A DNA stretch of 64,000 nucleotides from Hyalella azteca (taxonomy: Eukaryota; Arthropoda; Malacostraca; Amphipoda; Hyalellidae). The DNA is taken from the NCBI RefSeq assembly GCF_000764305.2, contig NW_025933371.1, positions 1 through 64,000 of the forward strand, given 5' to 3'. A program made the position numbers and the translations under genes. The notes under the pieces were generated by a model. The model worked only from the letters and a program-made list of their open reading frames with translations. It searched no databases and had not been told where the DNA came from. This document shows, piece after piece, positions 38,611 to 51,360 of the stretch (the first letter of the stretch is position 1; every line of letters begins with the position of its first letter).

Positions 38611-39427
38611 ATGAAGTCCTTTGGAAAATGTGCTTTTCATTTGTGTCGCAGACCGTATAGGAATTTTGGAATGTTCTTGATATTTTTTATTCGTGTTTTG
38701 CTACTCGCTTATGTCGAGATTTGTTAATCATAACTACTGAAGAGACTTGTTTCGTCCTCTTGAAATGTGAACCTACTGATTCATTAAGAAGCTTCGTGCT
38801 TACACCGAAGCCTTGGTGATGGTCTTACATGTATTTCAAGTCCATCACCACAATTGAAGAAATGAGTGCGACTGTCAAATAGTGATGCACATTTGGCCTT
38901 TGTGCGGGTCATCTTGGCTCAGCTGGGCTCACCAAAAAGGCGTATCAGTGATACGTCCGCTCTCTTGTGCTGTGACTAAGAAAATGCGTCACTGTTTTGA
39001 CAACATGACCCAAAACAATGAAGTCCTTTTAAAAATGTGCTCTTCATTTGTTTCGTAGACCGAATAGGAATTTTGGAATGTTCTTGATATTTTTTATTCG
39101 TGTTTTGCTACTCGCTTATGTCGAGATTTGTTAATCATAACTACTGAAGAGACTTGGTTCGTCCTCTTGAAATGTGAACACACTAATTCATGAAGAGGCT
39201 TCGTGCTCACACCGAAGCCTTGGTGATGTCTTAAATATATTTCAAGTCCATCACCACACTTGAAGAAATGAGTGCGACTGTTTAAATAGTGATGCACATT
39301 TGACCTTTGTGCTGGATCATCTTGGCTCAGCTGGGCTCACCAAAAAGGCGTATCAGTGATACGTCTGCTCTCTTGTCGTGCTGTGACTAAGAAAATGCGT
39401 CACTGTTTTGACAACATGACCCAAAAC
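38611..39427. repeat. Tandem duplication of a ~407-bp unit
   Basis: Copy 1 is 38611-39017 and copy 2 is 39018-39427, roughly 95% alike by eye. Each copy contains three dyads that can pair: GGCTTCG../CGAAGCC, GGTGATG../CATCACC, and CGTATCA-G-TGATACG. They remain paired in both copies despite substitutions elsewhere. No open frame spans the unit. Confidence 0.9.
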
Positions 39428-42400
39428 TATTTCTGACTGCATATCTTTGGTCATTTATGATGGTCGGCTATGTATTTCGTTAATGACGCTCATTTCCTTG
39501 TGGCATCAATTTCAAGTGTTTTTCTGCAATAGAAACTGCCACGGTGTGGTCTGTTCAATGAATATTTCGTTTCCTAACATTTCTCTGCTTGATAAATTTC
39601 CTGAAATGACGGAAGACCTAACTTGTGGATTTTCAACGTGAGTCCCGTCTCGTCTTGCCGCATATTTGTGGTTAGATTTACCGCATATTTCGATTTCGCA
39701 TTATGCTGAAACTTTTTCGTGTTCCACGATCAAGTAGACTAGTTTTTTTTTTCGAGTTTTCTGATTTACTTGATATTGACTAACTCGTCTGAAGTCGACC
39801 TTGGGCCAAACCGGTGCAAAGTGTTATGATGTTGCCAAACCTAATATATCTATCATGTTGCGTTAGCGGTTGTTGGGTGCAGCTTCTTCCTGTTAGCAGG
39901 AGTTGTTTCTACTGTGATAGGCTAGCCTTTAATGTAAATATTATTTTAATAGGTTTCGTTTTTGATTATTATGATTACGTCTCCAGAAAGTTGAGAGCTT
40001 CTGCAAGGTATATTCGTACACGAGACGAGACGTATGGCTGCCTTATACAATTATTGTTGTGCCACGTTCGTATGTAGTCTGCTTTACTCGAGGTAGTGAT
40101 GAATCATGTGGTGCTGATAGCTCGAATTTTAAACGCTTGATGTCTTGAAGTTTGCTGTCGCAGCGGTCGCTCCATAGAATTAACTCAAGAATATTAAGTT
40201 TATGCCACCGATTAGCAATGATTGTATTTATTTGTAAACCTATTTTTAAAGACAATTAAAATTTAATTAAGATGTTATTCTTATGTAATCATGCGCCGTT
40301 TCCAGTGCAATTATTTCAATACAGTCGTAATGATTCTAGTTTGATCAATAAATGATGTTTTTAGGGTGTATTGTTACGGGGTTTTACTTCTGTTCGGACG
40401 AAAAAAGGCATCGTTGACCTCCCGTGGGCCTTGAGCTCATCGAGTCATGCTTGCTGCCGAGCGTGAGTCGAAACGCTGTCGTGAGTGTAAATATACTCCT
40501 TCTTCCTGCTACTCATTTTAAATTCTCGTTTACGTTTATTCTCGCTGTACAATATAGTTTTTCACTTTGATAGTCGTTAGTCGTACAGAAATGAGATGGG
40601 ATTGTACCAGATGAGTTTTATAGTAGTGATTATTTTAAGCGATTGTTGTCTGTTTTCATCTAGTAACGTCATCATTCAACGTTGTATCAACGTTGAAGTT
40701 TATCAACGTTGTCATCTGTTGATACACTGATGGGCGTCTCTTATGCCGTTGTGTGACTTGGATGGAGGGCATGATAATGTATCAAAAAATGTGAATCACC
40801 TGCCGTGATTTAGTCTTAAGATGAAGCGCTATTTAGTAATTTTCCTTGGCGTTATTTCATGTCCGTAGCTCGCTAAGCGTGAACAATTACCGATTATAGA
40901 TCTCTTTTTTGGATCATAGCCTTACTTTTATTTTACTCTGCGCGGGGGTATTGTTCGTAAATAGTGCTCAGAAATATACTGAATTTTCTCCTACACTTTC
41001 GAGCCATGCCTAGAAGCAACTGGAAATTATCTCAATAGACTCAAAAAGGATCTGATTTTGTCTGTAAGATTACTCAAGTATTTCAAACATAGCTTCTTCA
41101 CGTGCTTCTATCAGTTGGTAAATGAGCCATTAGGATTACAGTTGTTTCCTCAAGTGAGGCGTGTTGAACCGGAATATGTTATGACCGTATTACGAGTGCA
41201 TCTTAATTATGGAGAGAGTGTGATTTGATTGATTGGTGGGATTAAAATGCCTGTTCTCGTGAGATTCTGTTGTCTTCTTCACATATGATTAGATGAAACC
41301 CTTTGAAGAGCCTAACTGATATTGATCGGTTTTGTAATGCTCTCAGGCACCGGTCGTGGCTCACTACCACACGTTTGCTCAAGGAAGTGTTCGGTGCCAA
41401 TATTCTGCGATAAGCTTGAGCAACTAATTGCTTGAATCAGTAGCTCAAATTAAAAGAGTTATATTTTGATAGTACGGCCCTCTCGTGAATTAGCATTAAG
41501 TGTAACTAGCGCATTTAAGCTGAGGCGTGTTTAATAGATGCTTACGCAACAATCCGGGAGATCATTTCACGCGGAGAACGCTTGTTTTAAGGTTGCCAGA
41601 TTTGAATATTATTTTTTGACGTGTTCAAAGACTTTATTACTAAGCACCTGTTACCTTGCTTGTAATCACTGTTTAGACTTATTTTGTTTTCGACTGAAGT
41701 CAATTCGATTGCCATCAGTTCGTTCCTGGTCAAGATGTGCGATATCATTGTCGATCCATGAATTTTTATGTGCGATAATACCATCGTTCGTCGAGTTCCG
41801 TACTTATCTTCGCTAGAACGAGGGTTACCTCTGTTCGTGAAATAAGCACTCTGATAAAAATGAGACAAAAAAAATCACTTCTTTCTGTATCCTCGATTCT
41901 TCTAAATTATTTATATAAACCGGAACTGGAATCAACTTCTGTTTGACGTGCTCTAAAGTTTTTAATTTCTTAATCTTACAAAATTTTAAAGATAATTTCA
42001 ATTGATGCGACGGAAAATGGTGAACGTATATATGAGAGACTCTGCTGAAAAGGTAGTGATAGCTCCATGCGTGTGAGAACTTCAATGCCAACCAAAAGTA
42101 AATATACTCTCAATCGATCGATCACAATTAAATCGAGGCTCAAACCAGGTACAGGAACTATATGGGCTTGGAACTCTGATCGTAAAACTTCAATTAATTT
42201 CTATCACAAAGAGAATGGTTTAGTAGGCACGAACTGTGTTCGAGTCGACCCCTATCAGTACACTTGAATATCATATAGGGTATATCAACACCCAAAGACC
42301 ATATAGCCCCATGGACCTGATGAAAGTCGTGTAGATTTTTATTTCAACGTCAGTTTTGAAAATCTCTAGTCAAAAGGCCAGTTTTAGATCCGTCAACGAC

Positions 42401-43455
42401 AAATCACGGTAAGTACAGAATCGACGACGGTACAAAAAGAGCATATTCTTTAGCCCCGTCTCTTGTTTACTACAGTAAGTTTTATTTGAAAGAACCCATT
42501 CTCAAATTCCTAGCGCACATGAAATATTATGCGGAGAAGTTTGACTTGATCTATGTCATGAAAACAACTTTATTTATTCGGAATTTTTATGATAGGAACA
42601 ATTTTTAAAAATTAACAGCGTTCATAAAAAAAATTCTAATATGTAGTCGGCTGAGAAGTACAGATTATTGATGAGAAGAATAAAAACACTTCTAAAATAA
42701 AACATCTCAAAATGGATCACAATGATGGGTAGATTATTTACTAGTAGAATAATATAGCAAAATATTTGCCCTTTGTTACATGAAATATGATAACAATTAA
42801 ATCAAAATTTCGAAGCAACGAGTGTCTGTAAAATACGCGTTGAAACCTAGATTGAATTTTTCAGTCAGTAATGCCCGGTGACCTTTACACTCTGCAGTGG
42901 CTTATTTAGCATCATAAATCATTAATTTACGAACACGCCATTGTGTGAGCACCAGCGTTGCAATCGATCAAATTACACGCGGAAAGAAACACATTCAAAA
43001 GTTTTCGTTATTAGATGAGGTTTTTTTAATTCTAACATGGCATGCAGGAAAGTAAATGATTAAATTTTTATCAACCGTCATGATCAAATTCGCTGTAAAA
43101 GTCGATACATTTAAATTTCATTTAAACTTCCTACCGCGATAGCCTTGGAAAAAGTATTCATGTTAATTAATGCTCCTTGCAGTCCAGCTTCGTGGATGTT
43201 TATAATAGCCACAATGAATTGACATATTTATATAAAAAATATATTTCCACAATAAAAGATTCCATTAGATATACAAAATCCGGATAAATTTAAGGAATCT
43301 TGTTTTTGAAACCACAAGTTTTTCAGTTATCTTTTACATGCCTACTCAATCGACAATTCTACGGACCCGCCAGCGGACTCGCCTGCGGACTCGCGCAACT
43401 GGGACACTCATAATTCCTTAAATACTCAACGGATCTGTATGAATTTTGGAATGTA
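39428..43455. other. Non-coding stretch
   Basis: No supported gene. Three copies of the palindrome CAACGTTG sit at 40677-40684, 40688-40695 and 40704-40711. A TGTTACGGGG motif at 40372, typical of some LTR starts, has no matching end or target duplication. Confidence 0.45.
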
Positions 43456-43547
43456 TCACAGATACGCTTGGATCTTGCACAGACACAGGGCTTTCAGGTT
43501 GAGATCCGCTTCCAGTTGAAGGCGTACGTATCTTCCGTTCCTGTTCA
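43456..43547 (-). CDS. PAN-fucolectin gene, terminal exon
   Basis: 92 nt after ttaacAG, codes RNGRYVRLQL..LKALCLCKIQAYL then TGA. This matches the GRYV..L.LCEVEV ending of fucolectin domains, with CKIQ in place of the usual CEVE. Confidence 0.75.
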
Positions 43548-46500
43548 CTGTTAAGCAACCAATATGAAATATTCAAGTAATTATTAAATATGGATACATT
43601 TAGTATTAGTAATGGGTTGGCCCGATTAATAAGCTCTTTCAGTACGCTTACGAGCCTAGATGATGGTTGTTAATGAAAAATTGTGGCACTACTCTTCCAA
43701 TCAATTTTCGCTAATTATAACTATAATTTTGATTATTAATCGAAAACAAATTATGCAAGTTATTTAGCTCTTATTTTTTTAATTTGTTATAAGACAACAA
43801 TATTTTACATATAAAATTTAGCATTTTGAAAACAAATGGATATAGTTTCATCAATTGGATTCTCTAGATGGGAATCAGAGACACACTACGAGCAACTCAG
43901 ATAACTGAAAAACATCAATAGCCTAAAACTTGAGTTATTTTCATGCCCGTACGAGTTATATAGGCATAATTTGATTAATCCTTGATAAAAAATATCCGTG
44001 GAGTTTGTACCTGGGAATCTGAGGCGCTGGTGCGGGGTGATGCCGCTAGAGGGCGTCACTCCGGCCACGGCGTCGCTCGTCGTACCCGTATTGCCGACCT
44101 GAACAAACCATCACACATTACAAATTAACATTGTGTATTTACTTTATACATTAACATTCGGAACAATTTATTGTTATTGATGAAGCAAACAAGGCATCTA
44201 CTGATCCCTGAATCAGTAGAGTTTCCTTTCATATGAGCAAATAAGGACAGAGTCCTTCCGGGTCCATTTTTTAAATCCATCTTAAAATAAATTATCAAGC
44301 TGTGTGGAATTTCCAGTGCGCGAAGAAGATTATTCGTCAGTCGTCAACAAATGTCACGATATTCATCGATCGGTCGCCTAATAATCTGTTTGAATCTTAA
44401 ACGAGGTTTAGTATCTCTTAATTATAAAAAGAATTATTAATCCACCTTGCAATTATTATTACATTGCAATTCTTCAATTCTTATTACTTTTCAATTTCAT
44501 GCTATCATTATTTAATAACGACAAATTGTGTGTAAAATCACCCTGATGGTGGCAGCCCTGATGTAGGGAACATCGTCGATGACGGATGCCGTGACCACCA
44601 CCTCGGTGATGAAGGCCGTGGTCAGGAGGTCAACTCGCACCCAGTTGTTGCTGGCGCTGGTGCAGAAGCAGTCTTCCATCACTAAGTAGCAGTCGGCACC
44701 TTGAGTCTGAACAGTCACTTTCTTCTCAATTCTCATAAGTTGTGTTAGTTTCTTATCATTATCATCTAAGTAAAATTGTCATTTGTTAGTTGCTGTTTGT
44801 ATTATTCCTTAGTTATCTTGATTACCTATGTAATTAATAACCTTTGTATCTGATTGATTACCTCTTGATTACCTTTGTAATAAAGAATAATTTCTTTGCA
44901 ATTACCTGTACGTAATCAAGACTGAACCCCAAATGTAAGAAGTAAAGTAACTTAAGTGATGTTTTGAGTTTTGTGAATACGATCAAAATAGCTATTTATA
45001 TGCAGTAAGCTGTAAGTATTATAATTTGCAACCATTGTAGTGGGAAATAATTGAAAAAAATTCGCATAGACCCTTCAAATCATTCTTAGTTCGGTCTATT
45101 ATTCCACGATTAAGAATTCAAACCAATAATTTTTAACTCATTCTCATTAGTTTAAAACACATTCTTATCAATTCTCATAAGTTGTGTTAGTTTCTTATCA
45201 TTATCATCTAAGTAGAAATATTTTTTTTAGTTGTTGTTTGTCATGTTTTCTAGTTGTCTTGATTACTTTGTAATTACCTTTGCACCTCTTGATTACCATT
45301 GTATCAAGACTAAGTCGCAAATGTAGGAAATAAAGTACCTTAAATAATGTAAGCTGTGTGAATACGTATAAAAAAAGCTTATTGTACACAGAAAGCTTAA
45401 AGTATAACAAATTGAAACCATTGAAGTGCGAGGTAATTGAAAAAAATGCTTCGTATAAACCATTGTAATCACTCTTAGTACGGTCAATTGTTCCACGATT
45501 AAGAATTCACACCAATAACTTTTAACTCATTCTCATTAGTTTAAATGCGCGAAATTTTTTAATATGTGAAATTCCAGAATTCGCAATTGCGTTCGTCATG
45601 AATGCACCAACCAGCACCGAGGGGTCGGGGTACCCAGGGAAGACACTGCCCGCGGTTACAGGTTTCCCGATAGCGAAATCTTGATTTTCTGTTCCAATGG
45701 ATTTAATATTCCAGAACACCGGCACAGTAGGAGCATTAAATTGCGCAAAATCGTAGCTTGGATCCAATTTCACCGTCCACAACTCGCACAGATCTCCTGC
45801 GAGAAAGATAACGTTCAAGCAGCTGCTTGCATAAAAATTTGTGCACTTAGAATTTGTCTCCAATAATGTTAAATCGAAACTTTTTTCTGCTTGGGAACTT
45901 TTCCTGCAAGTTTTAAAAGCTGCATTCAAGTCACAAAGAAACTATGTGTTTTCGATAGTTTAACGTTCCTCGCGTTGTTGCCGAGACAAATTTACTAAAA
46001 AATTTTAAATAATACTAGAATACTACTTATATAATACTAAAATTTAATTTGAAAATTACTCGTTATAAGCAAATGTTTTTATTATTTTACCAACCTTTTG
46101 ACATGAAAAATGTGCAGCTGATGTTGAGGTTGCACAAAGACAAGCACTGGAGCTTATAAGGCAGCCATGACTGCACTAGTCCTATCGGCAGCGGCGGACA
46201 ACGTTCTCGGAGGTGTGACTCGAACGCCAGATCAGTCTGCGTGACGCAATTTACTTGTCATGTTTACATCATTTGAAAATTTCGGCGTGCATTTAGCACT
46301 AAAATTTTCTGACTTTCATTATAGTGTCACGTTATTCAGTTTTTATTATGTTATCTTCAGTAGAAAGAATTTTATGCACATTTTTGTTCGGGAAAAGGAT
46401 TTTATTGCCATGGATTTCGCTCAGCGTAAAACTTCAAGAAGACAAACAATAGAAAAATAGAGTAAAAAATATAACTCAGTTCTCACCGCAGTGAGTGACA

Positions 46501-47956
46501 GAGAGCACATTTTCTCGTCGACGAAAACGTGGAGTCACGGACGGACAGACGGACGGACGGACATGGCGAGCACAATAGTGCATTTTTTCCATAAATGAGA
46601 AAATGCGCTAAAAAGTGATGAACCAGTGTAATCCTCGCCTCAGTTCAGATCAGCTCATAAATTATGGGAATCACACCGAAATTTGTTACTAGTTGAGTCT
46701 AAACTAGTACTTCCTTTACCATTGGAAAACCAATAAAATTTAATGATTAATTTAATGCCACAATTATGAAATTCACTATTAGCTCTGACTTCTTGTACAA
46801 TCTGGCTGCGAATTACTGTGCGTGCTAGTGGGGAAAGGTTAAACGAAACCGTTATATGAGTATTCGATTGGAGTGTTGTTGGATTACTTTGCAGTGCTTT
46901 AGTTTAGCGAAACCTCGTGCTGATATATCTAACTGAGTAGAATGAGTCAATGAGCCGTCGCCTAACAGGAATAAAGCAAGGTGATGAATTTATATTGCAC
47001 CGAAGAAGGCTTAGGCATGACAGTTTCGTGCCTATAAAAATATATAAACCCCCGCAATGAAAAAAGTAATTTAGAAGTCCGCAAATGATTTTCGATATTA
47101 TGACACTTCATGGAAAAAATTAAATCCCTACATGACTTATCTTTCTACGCAGTGGTAATAATAATTTTCAGAATTCTTCATATTAAAAACCTTCAATCTT
47201 CGAGTATGCTCTGCATCAGATTTTTATTTGATATTCAAAGGCTTGGATTTGGCATCTGACAAGGTCGATGGCTACCTCAAAAATTAATTAAATCTGAAGT
47301 TTAACCGTCATTTTTATTAACTCGGAACACGAACGAAACTTGAACACTTGTTAAACTTTAACAACAAATCCACGCGCCAGTGTATGCACGACTCTTAATA
47401 TTAACCTTAAGTCTTACAATTCAAACTTACGGATATTTTCCAACATTATACAGTGGCTGTTGTTCAGTAATTGACTTCTTTTCCTGTTCTAAATCGTTGA
47501 CAAATTCGCGAATGAATAAAATTCAGTTGCTTCTGATTGATTCTAATGAAAATACAGCTTTTTTTGGTCTATTTAAGTAAACTCAGATTAACTGTAACAT
47601 ATTGCGCCACAAAGTAAGCACAAAGTTGATGCTCTACGAAACTAATTATCGATTTTTCACTATAAAAATTTCCATCGCAGCAGTAATTTTGTATACTGGT
47701 AACTTTGATACCGTTTTACATATCTTAATAATTCTCAATCAGCAATGTAGCTAAACCAAAAAAATCGTTACTTTTACGAGTCTAGCGCTTAAAGTAGTTG
47801 TCCATGAATAAAATTATCAAACCTTTTTGAATGTGTCAGTGACATGTTGAACCACTGCGCCGCCCATATGCAGAAGAGCAGCAGCGATCAACAGCCCCAG
47901 GGCGCGACGCTTGGACGTGTGCGCGAGGTTGACACGTGTCGTGTGCTGCGTGCCGC
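43456..47956 (-). CDS. Secreted PAN/apple-like and F-type lectin (fucolectin) protein, 5'-incomplete gene
   Basis: Six exons read leftwards: 47956-47823, 46236-46095, 45919-45608, 44699-44542, 44098-44011, 43547-43456. All phases agree, giving about 308 residues plus a missing N-terminus. A hydrophobic segment after Arg-Arg (ALGLLIAAALLHMGGAVV) looks like a signal peptide. The Cys pattern in CLSLCNLNISC plus CLNVIFLAGDLCEL resembles a PAN/apple domain. FAIGKPVTAGS, NNWVRVDL, ATIRVGN and GRYVRLQ are the successive landmarks of a fucolectin (F-type lectin, galactose-binding-like) domain. Such proteins bind glycans outside the cell, often in immunity. The canonical fucose motif HX24RXDX4[R/K] is not complete (RVD is followed by LLTTA), so sugar binding is uncertain. 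The start codon must lie in an upstream exon I did not find. Confidence 0.75.
44011..44098 (-). CDS. PAN-fucolectin gene, lectin loop exon
   Basis: 88 nt between tgttcAG and CCAG|GTACAA. Begins VGN, continuing ATIR from the previous exon into the family motif ATIRVGN. Ends in phase 1. Confidence 0.75.
44542..44699 (-). CDS. PAN-fucolectin gene, lectin core exon
   Basis: Codes NNWVRVDL, then a hydrophobic strand and ATIR, ending AGG|GTGATT in phase 0. The start is either 44699 (caAG; matches a phase 1 partner) or 44706 (ttcAG; needs a phase 0 partner at 45612). The first keeps the common LV-G spacing of the family. Confidence 0.75.
44726..45550. repeat. ~440-bp tandem duplication filling a lectin-gene intron
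   Basis: Copy 1 begins at 44729 (caattctcataagttgtg) and copy 2 at about 45171. Both contain TTGATTACCT-rich stretches, agttctattgttccacgattaag-like blocks and a common end, ttaactcattctcattagttt. The duplication reaches to about 20 bp from the lectin core exon. Divergence is moderate, with several indels. Confidence 0.85.
45608..45919 (-). CDS. PAN-fucolectin gene, exon with PAN end and lectin start
   Basis: 312 nt from aatgcAG; phase 1 at both ends. It codes CTNFYASSCLNVIFLAGDLCEL (PAN second half; 22 residues spanning about 45824-45759), a linker, then FAIGKPVTAGS..PDPSVLV, the start of the fucolectin domain. An alternative acceptor at 45887 and an alternative donor at 45611 are possible. 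Confidence 0.7.
46095..46236 (-). CDS. PAN-fucolectin gene, exon with first PAN half
   Basis: 142 nt between cacgcAG and AAAAG|GTTGGT, phase 0 to 1. It codes CLSLCNLNISCTFFMSK, the CxxxCxxxxxCxxF pattern of the first half of a PAN/apple domain. An ATG-led 27-codon frame on the opposite strand is a shadow. Confidence 0.6.
46455..46610 (-). repeat. Short interspersed repeat R, copy 1
   Basis: In reverse orientation it reads: gcactattgtg, a (GTCC/GTCT)n run, GACTCCACG, then TTTTCGTCGACGAGAAAA, ctctGTCACTCACTGC, ACTGAGTTAT. The two dyads (around GTCGAC and around CACTGCAGTG) recur in the other copies. It lies in an intron of the PAN-fucolectin gene. Confidence 0.8.
47823..47956 (-). CDS. PAN-fucolectin gene, leader exon
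   Basis: Read after cttcgtgatcgacgcAG and ending AAG|GTTTGA. It codes a basic then strongly hydrophobic segment typical of a signal peptide h-region. It has no suitable ATG upstream in frame, so an earlier exon must supply the start. It ends in phase 0, matching the next exon. Confidence 0.5.
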
Positions 47957-50240
47957 CTGCGTCGATCACGAAGAGACAAAGAAGCTGAGATTTAAACTTT
48001 GAAACTCAAAAATTTGTTGTTCATTTCATAGACTTGAAAGAGAATTCATAGGTAAAGCAATACAAATTAATCGAATACGTAAAAATTGTCAGTAAAACCA
48101 CACTTCGTGGAATCAAATTAATAATAATGTCGAAGAAAATATTAGTGTAATTACAAATCATTGAGAAGACTGGTAAGAAATATTTCCAAAATGTTTCTAG
48201 TTCACATTAAATGGCCGAATAATACAAGGCTGCTTGATGCCACTCATTCATTTCATCGTCGAGAGGAAAAGGTACACCTTTTTGCGTAAGTTCATGCAAT
48301 AGCGCACACAAATGGAATGGAGTAGGAAAGAATAAAAGACGTGGAACATATAGTTTACTTTTAGCCTGATCATTGCATTTGATAATATGTGATGATGAAC
48401 AATGATCGTGCAATTATTGAAACATATTTTTAATTACAAAGAACATAAATTAAATATGTTTAATTACATTAAAACATATTTTAATTACAAAGAACATAAT
48501 TTTATTGAATAAATTACCGTAATGTAAGTGTAAAATCCACATAGAGCTCGTGATGGAACTAATTTCGATTTTCGCTAGTTCTTTGTTTTAGATTAATAGA
48601 TTATTAATAATTAACAGACAACAGTGTGTTACAGTTAATAGATTATTTTGTTATTTAATAAATTTAGGATTAGTGACTGAGCTTAAGTAATTTCCCCTCA
48701 CGAAGGCCTTGATACTATTTCCTTACCAATGAAGTGAAAATAAATATCTTATATATCTTACCTTTAAAATCCATTCTGTATTCTACGTGAGTAAATCACT
48801 AAATCAATGAGACTTTTGTCAAATTTATCCAACTACACATAAATCGCGGGTTTTTAATACATCTTTTCGTAAGAATTATAAATTTCAATCATAAGATGTT
48901 AATATATCTATGATTTTGGTGCGTATAAGGATGAAAAGGAAAGATCATGGAGCAGTGCAGCTAAACGTCTTGTTCGCTAGTCCGTTCTTTTCGTACTAGT
49001 AAATGACCTGCAGTTGATGCTACGCCTAGTCTTGAAATTTACAAGTGCGCGCGTGACTTGCCTATGCTATAAACGAGTAATCATATATCGTGACTACAGA
49101 ATGAAAAGTCGTACATAACTTATTCATTGAGTTAAGAGTTGTTTCGTGTCGTACTTGTACAGGTTGAATTTTATTCTCAATTAACGTAGTATTCTGTATT
49201 TCAAAAGTTTAGGAACACTTAGGCCACTTCGGCAGAGCCAAGCTATCAAAACAGCACTCTATATTGTATTGGTTGATTACGAGTCAATTTCATGCCGTCG
49301 TTAAATCTACTGCCATTATTAAACATGATAGTTCATAGGTGGTCTTAGTTGAAAATTTCTTTGATTACACCGTTGTAGCGCCCAAACTTTTTTGGTCAAC
49401 CGTTCACTTAAATTAAGTCTTAATTTTAACGCGCCAGCGCTCAACAAAATTATTGACTCGTATTATTGAATTTGTATGAAATAATAACACTCTTTTCTCC
49501 GGAAGTTGCGTTTGCGTGAAATGCCAAAATAGTATGACACGATGAAAACATGAAATGATATTGCATTGCAAAAATTGTTCTTAATGATTGAAAACATTTG
49601 GCACGTATGAAAATAATGTCTGGGAAAATGAATGCAAATGCAAACTGTGTGAAGATGAGTGGGATCATAAATGCAACAATCTATTGCAATAATTTCGAAT
49701 GAATTTTAATGAAATCTGCTCCTTAGAGCAGAGGATTCAATTTTAGAGGATAAGATAAATAAAACTCTATAATTAGTGCTGAAGAGATGAAGGTTTTAAG
49801 CACACTTATTCATGAAAATATATCATTAATGACGATGTTTGACGATAGTTCAACTATGAATCGGGATCACAGAGATCAAGTAACACAAATTCAAGATAAG
49901 AAATGAAAATTACATATGCATCAAACCCATCGAATAAGTGTCAAAAACAAATATTCTTGTAGCTATGGAATGTATATATTTCTTCTTAAATCTGTGCAAA
50001 AAATTGACAGTTACAGCTGTAAATTATTCCGTATCTTCGACTACAATGAACTTGTTCTGCCCAGCAAGACTTCTCAAAAAGAGGTCACTCGTAAATAATC
50101 TTGAGCTAAGATCTAGATTATTATTAGGAAACGTTAGTAAGTGTCTGTCAATAGAATAAGTGGATACTAAATGTCCTCTTTAATGTACGTAGAATCCACT
50201 CTATGTTTGAGATGCAAAAGTCTGCCCCAAAGTGAATGGG
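47957..50240. other. Non-coding stretch
   Basis: AT-rich region upstream of the first recognised lectin-gene exon. The missing start exon of that gene may lie here. I could not identify it. Confidence 0.4.
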
Positions 50241-50312
50241 AGCTGGTGGGTTAGTTCACAGGACACACAGGATTAGAGCACATAGGTGCAGGTTCGATCC
50301 CAGCTTCTTGCG
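50241..50312 (+). repeat. tRNA-like Pol III box pair (possible SINE head)
   Basis: A B-box, GGTTCGATCCC (50291-50301), follows an A-box-like TGGGTTAGTT (about 50247) at tRNA-like spacing. The sequence does not fold into a clean cloverleaf (a mismatch in the T stem), so it is more likely a tRNA-derived SINE remnant than a tRNA gene. Confidence 0.4.
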
Positions 50313-51283
50313 ACAGTTCTGCTGGTCAAAATTAGCAAGGAGGCAGTCGAATAGGACAGCAAAATTGGAGCAATTAGATGCGCTTTCAAAACCGTAACGA
50401 ACTGTGAATATTTTGCGATGTTACGAATCAGCGATAGGTCTAGAGGCTTAATCGCCGCTCTTCTATACTTGATGCCATCATATAAAATGTGTCCTCGAAA
50501 GCAACCCATCAAGTATAATATAGAAAAGCAGAAATAAGGTATTGTCACATTCACCACCACGTCTATACACAGCAAAAATGTCCGTTGGCTCAGCCTGCAG
50601 AGGCTCTCAGGCCCAACGGTCATCTTTGCGGTTGTCCTGTGGCGTTAAATTCACCCAGTGTGGACACCCGGAAAAGAAGAAGATGGTTGGCTCAGCACCA
50701 CTTGGAATAGCAAACGGGGGTTCGCGTTGATCTCTGGCTCAGCCACGAGGCTGCACACATGCAGTTATTCAAAAGCTTTAAATAGTCGTGCACCACATTC
50801 AATTTAAAAGTAGTTCACTGAGCTTATAAGTTCACTGAGATATCTTGAAGAACTATTAAAATATTCAATTAAAATACATAGACCAACATCGTAAAACAAC
50901 ATGAACATGACTATGTATAATCGGCATGGTTATCGTGTAGTTTTATTCCTCCTCTTCAATATTCATCGGTACTGATTCGATCAAAGACTCTATAAAAAAT
51001 ATAATATTGTAACCTGTAACTGACGCAACGTTGCAATTTTTGGAAATCAATTCAATTCATGGTCAACCATGAATCCAGTGAACGAAATTTGTGGTCACTA
51101 GTGTCATTAGGGAGCGGTCTGCATAATAGGATCATCTGAGTCCGATCCCGAAAGTCCGAGACGTGCACACGGACCGGACATAGTTCACAGTTGCTGGCCC
51201 GCTGGGGCTGGGACGGCTACTGAGCTGCTTAGACTGTTGACTGATACTGACAGTCTGCTGAATTCCCGTGCAGACGTGGGTAC

Positions 51284-51360
51284 TGCTGTAAGAACTAAAT
51301 CCCTCCGAAGACGTGCTTGTGCTGTAAGAACTAAAATCTCTAAATCCCTCCGAAGACGTG
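51284..51360. repeat. Short tandem duplication (~37-40 bp)
   Basis: Two copies of gctgtaagaactaa..atccctccgaagacgtg at 51284 and 51321, in a GC-richer patch without a recognised gene. Confidence 0.8.

Noticed and set aside
40372..40600. Possible solo LTR beginning TGTTACGGGG
   Set aside because: No clear 3' end or target-site duplication found.
50241..50312. Functional tRNA gene
   Set aside because: Boxes are present but the cloverleaf is imperfect and no clean anticodon arm forms.
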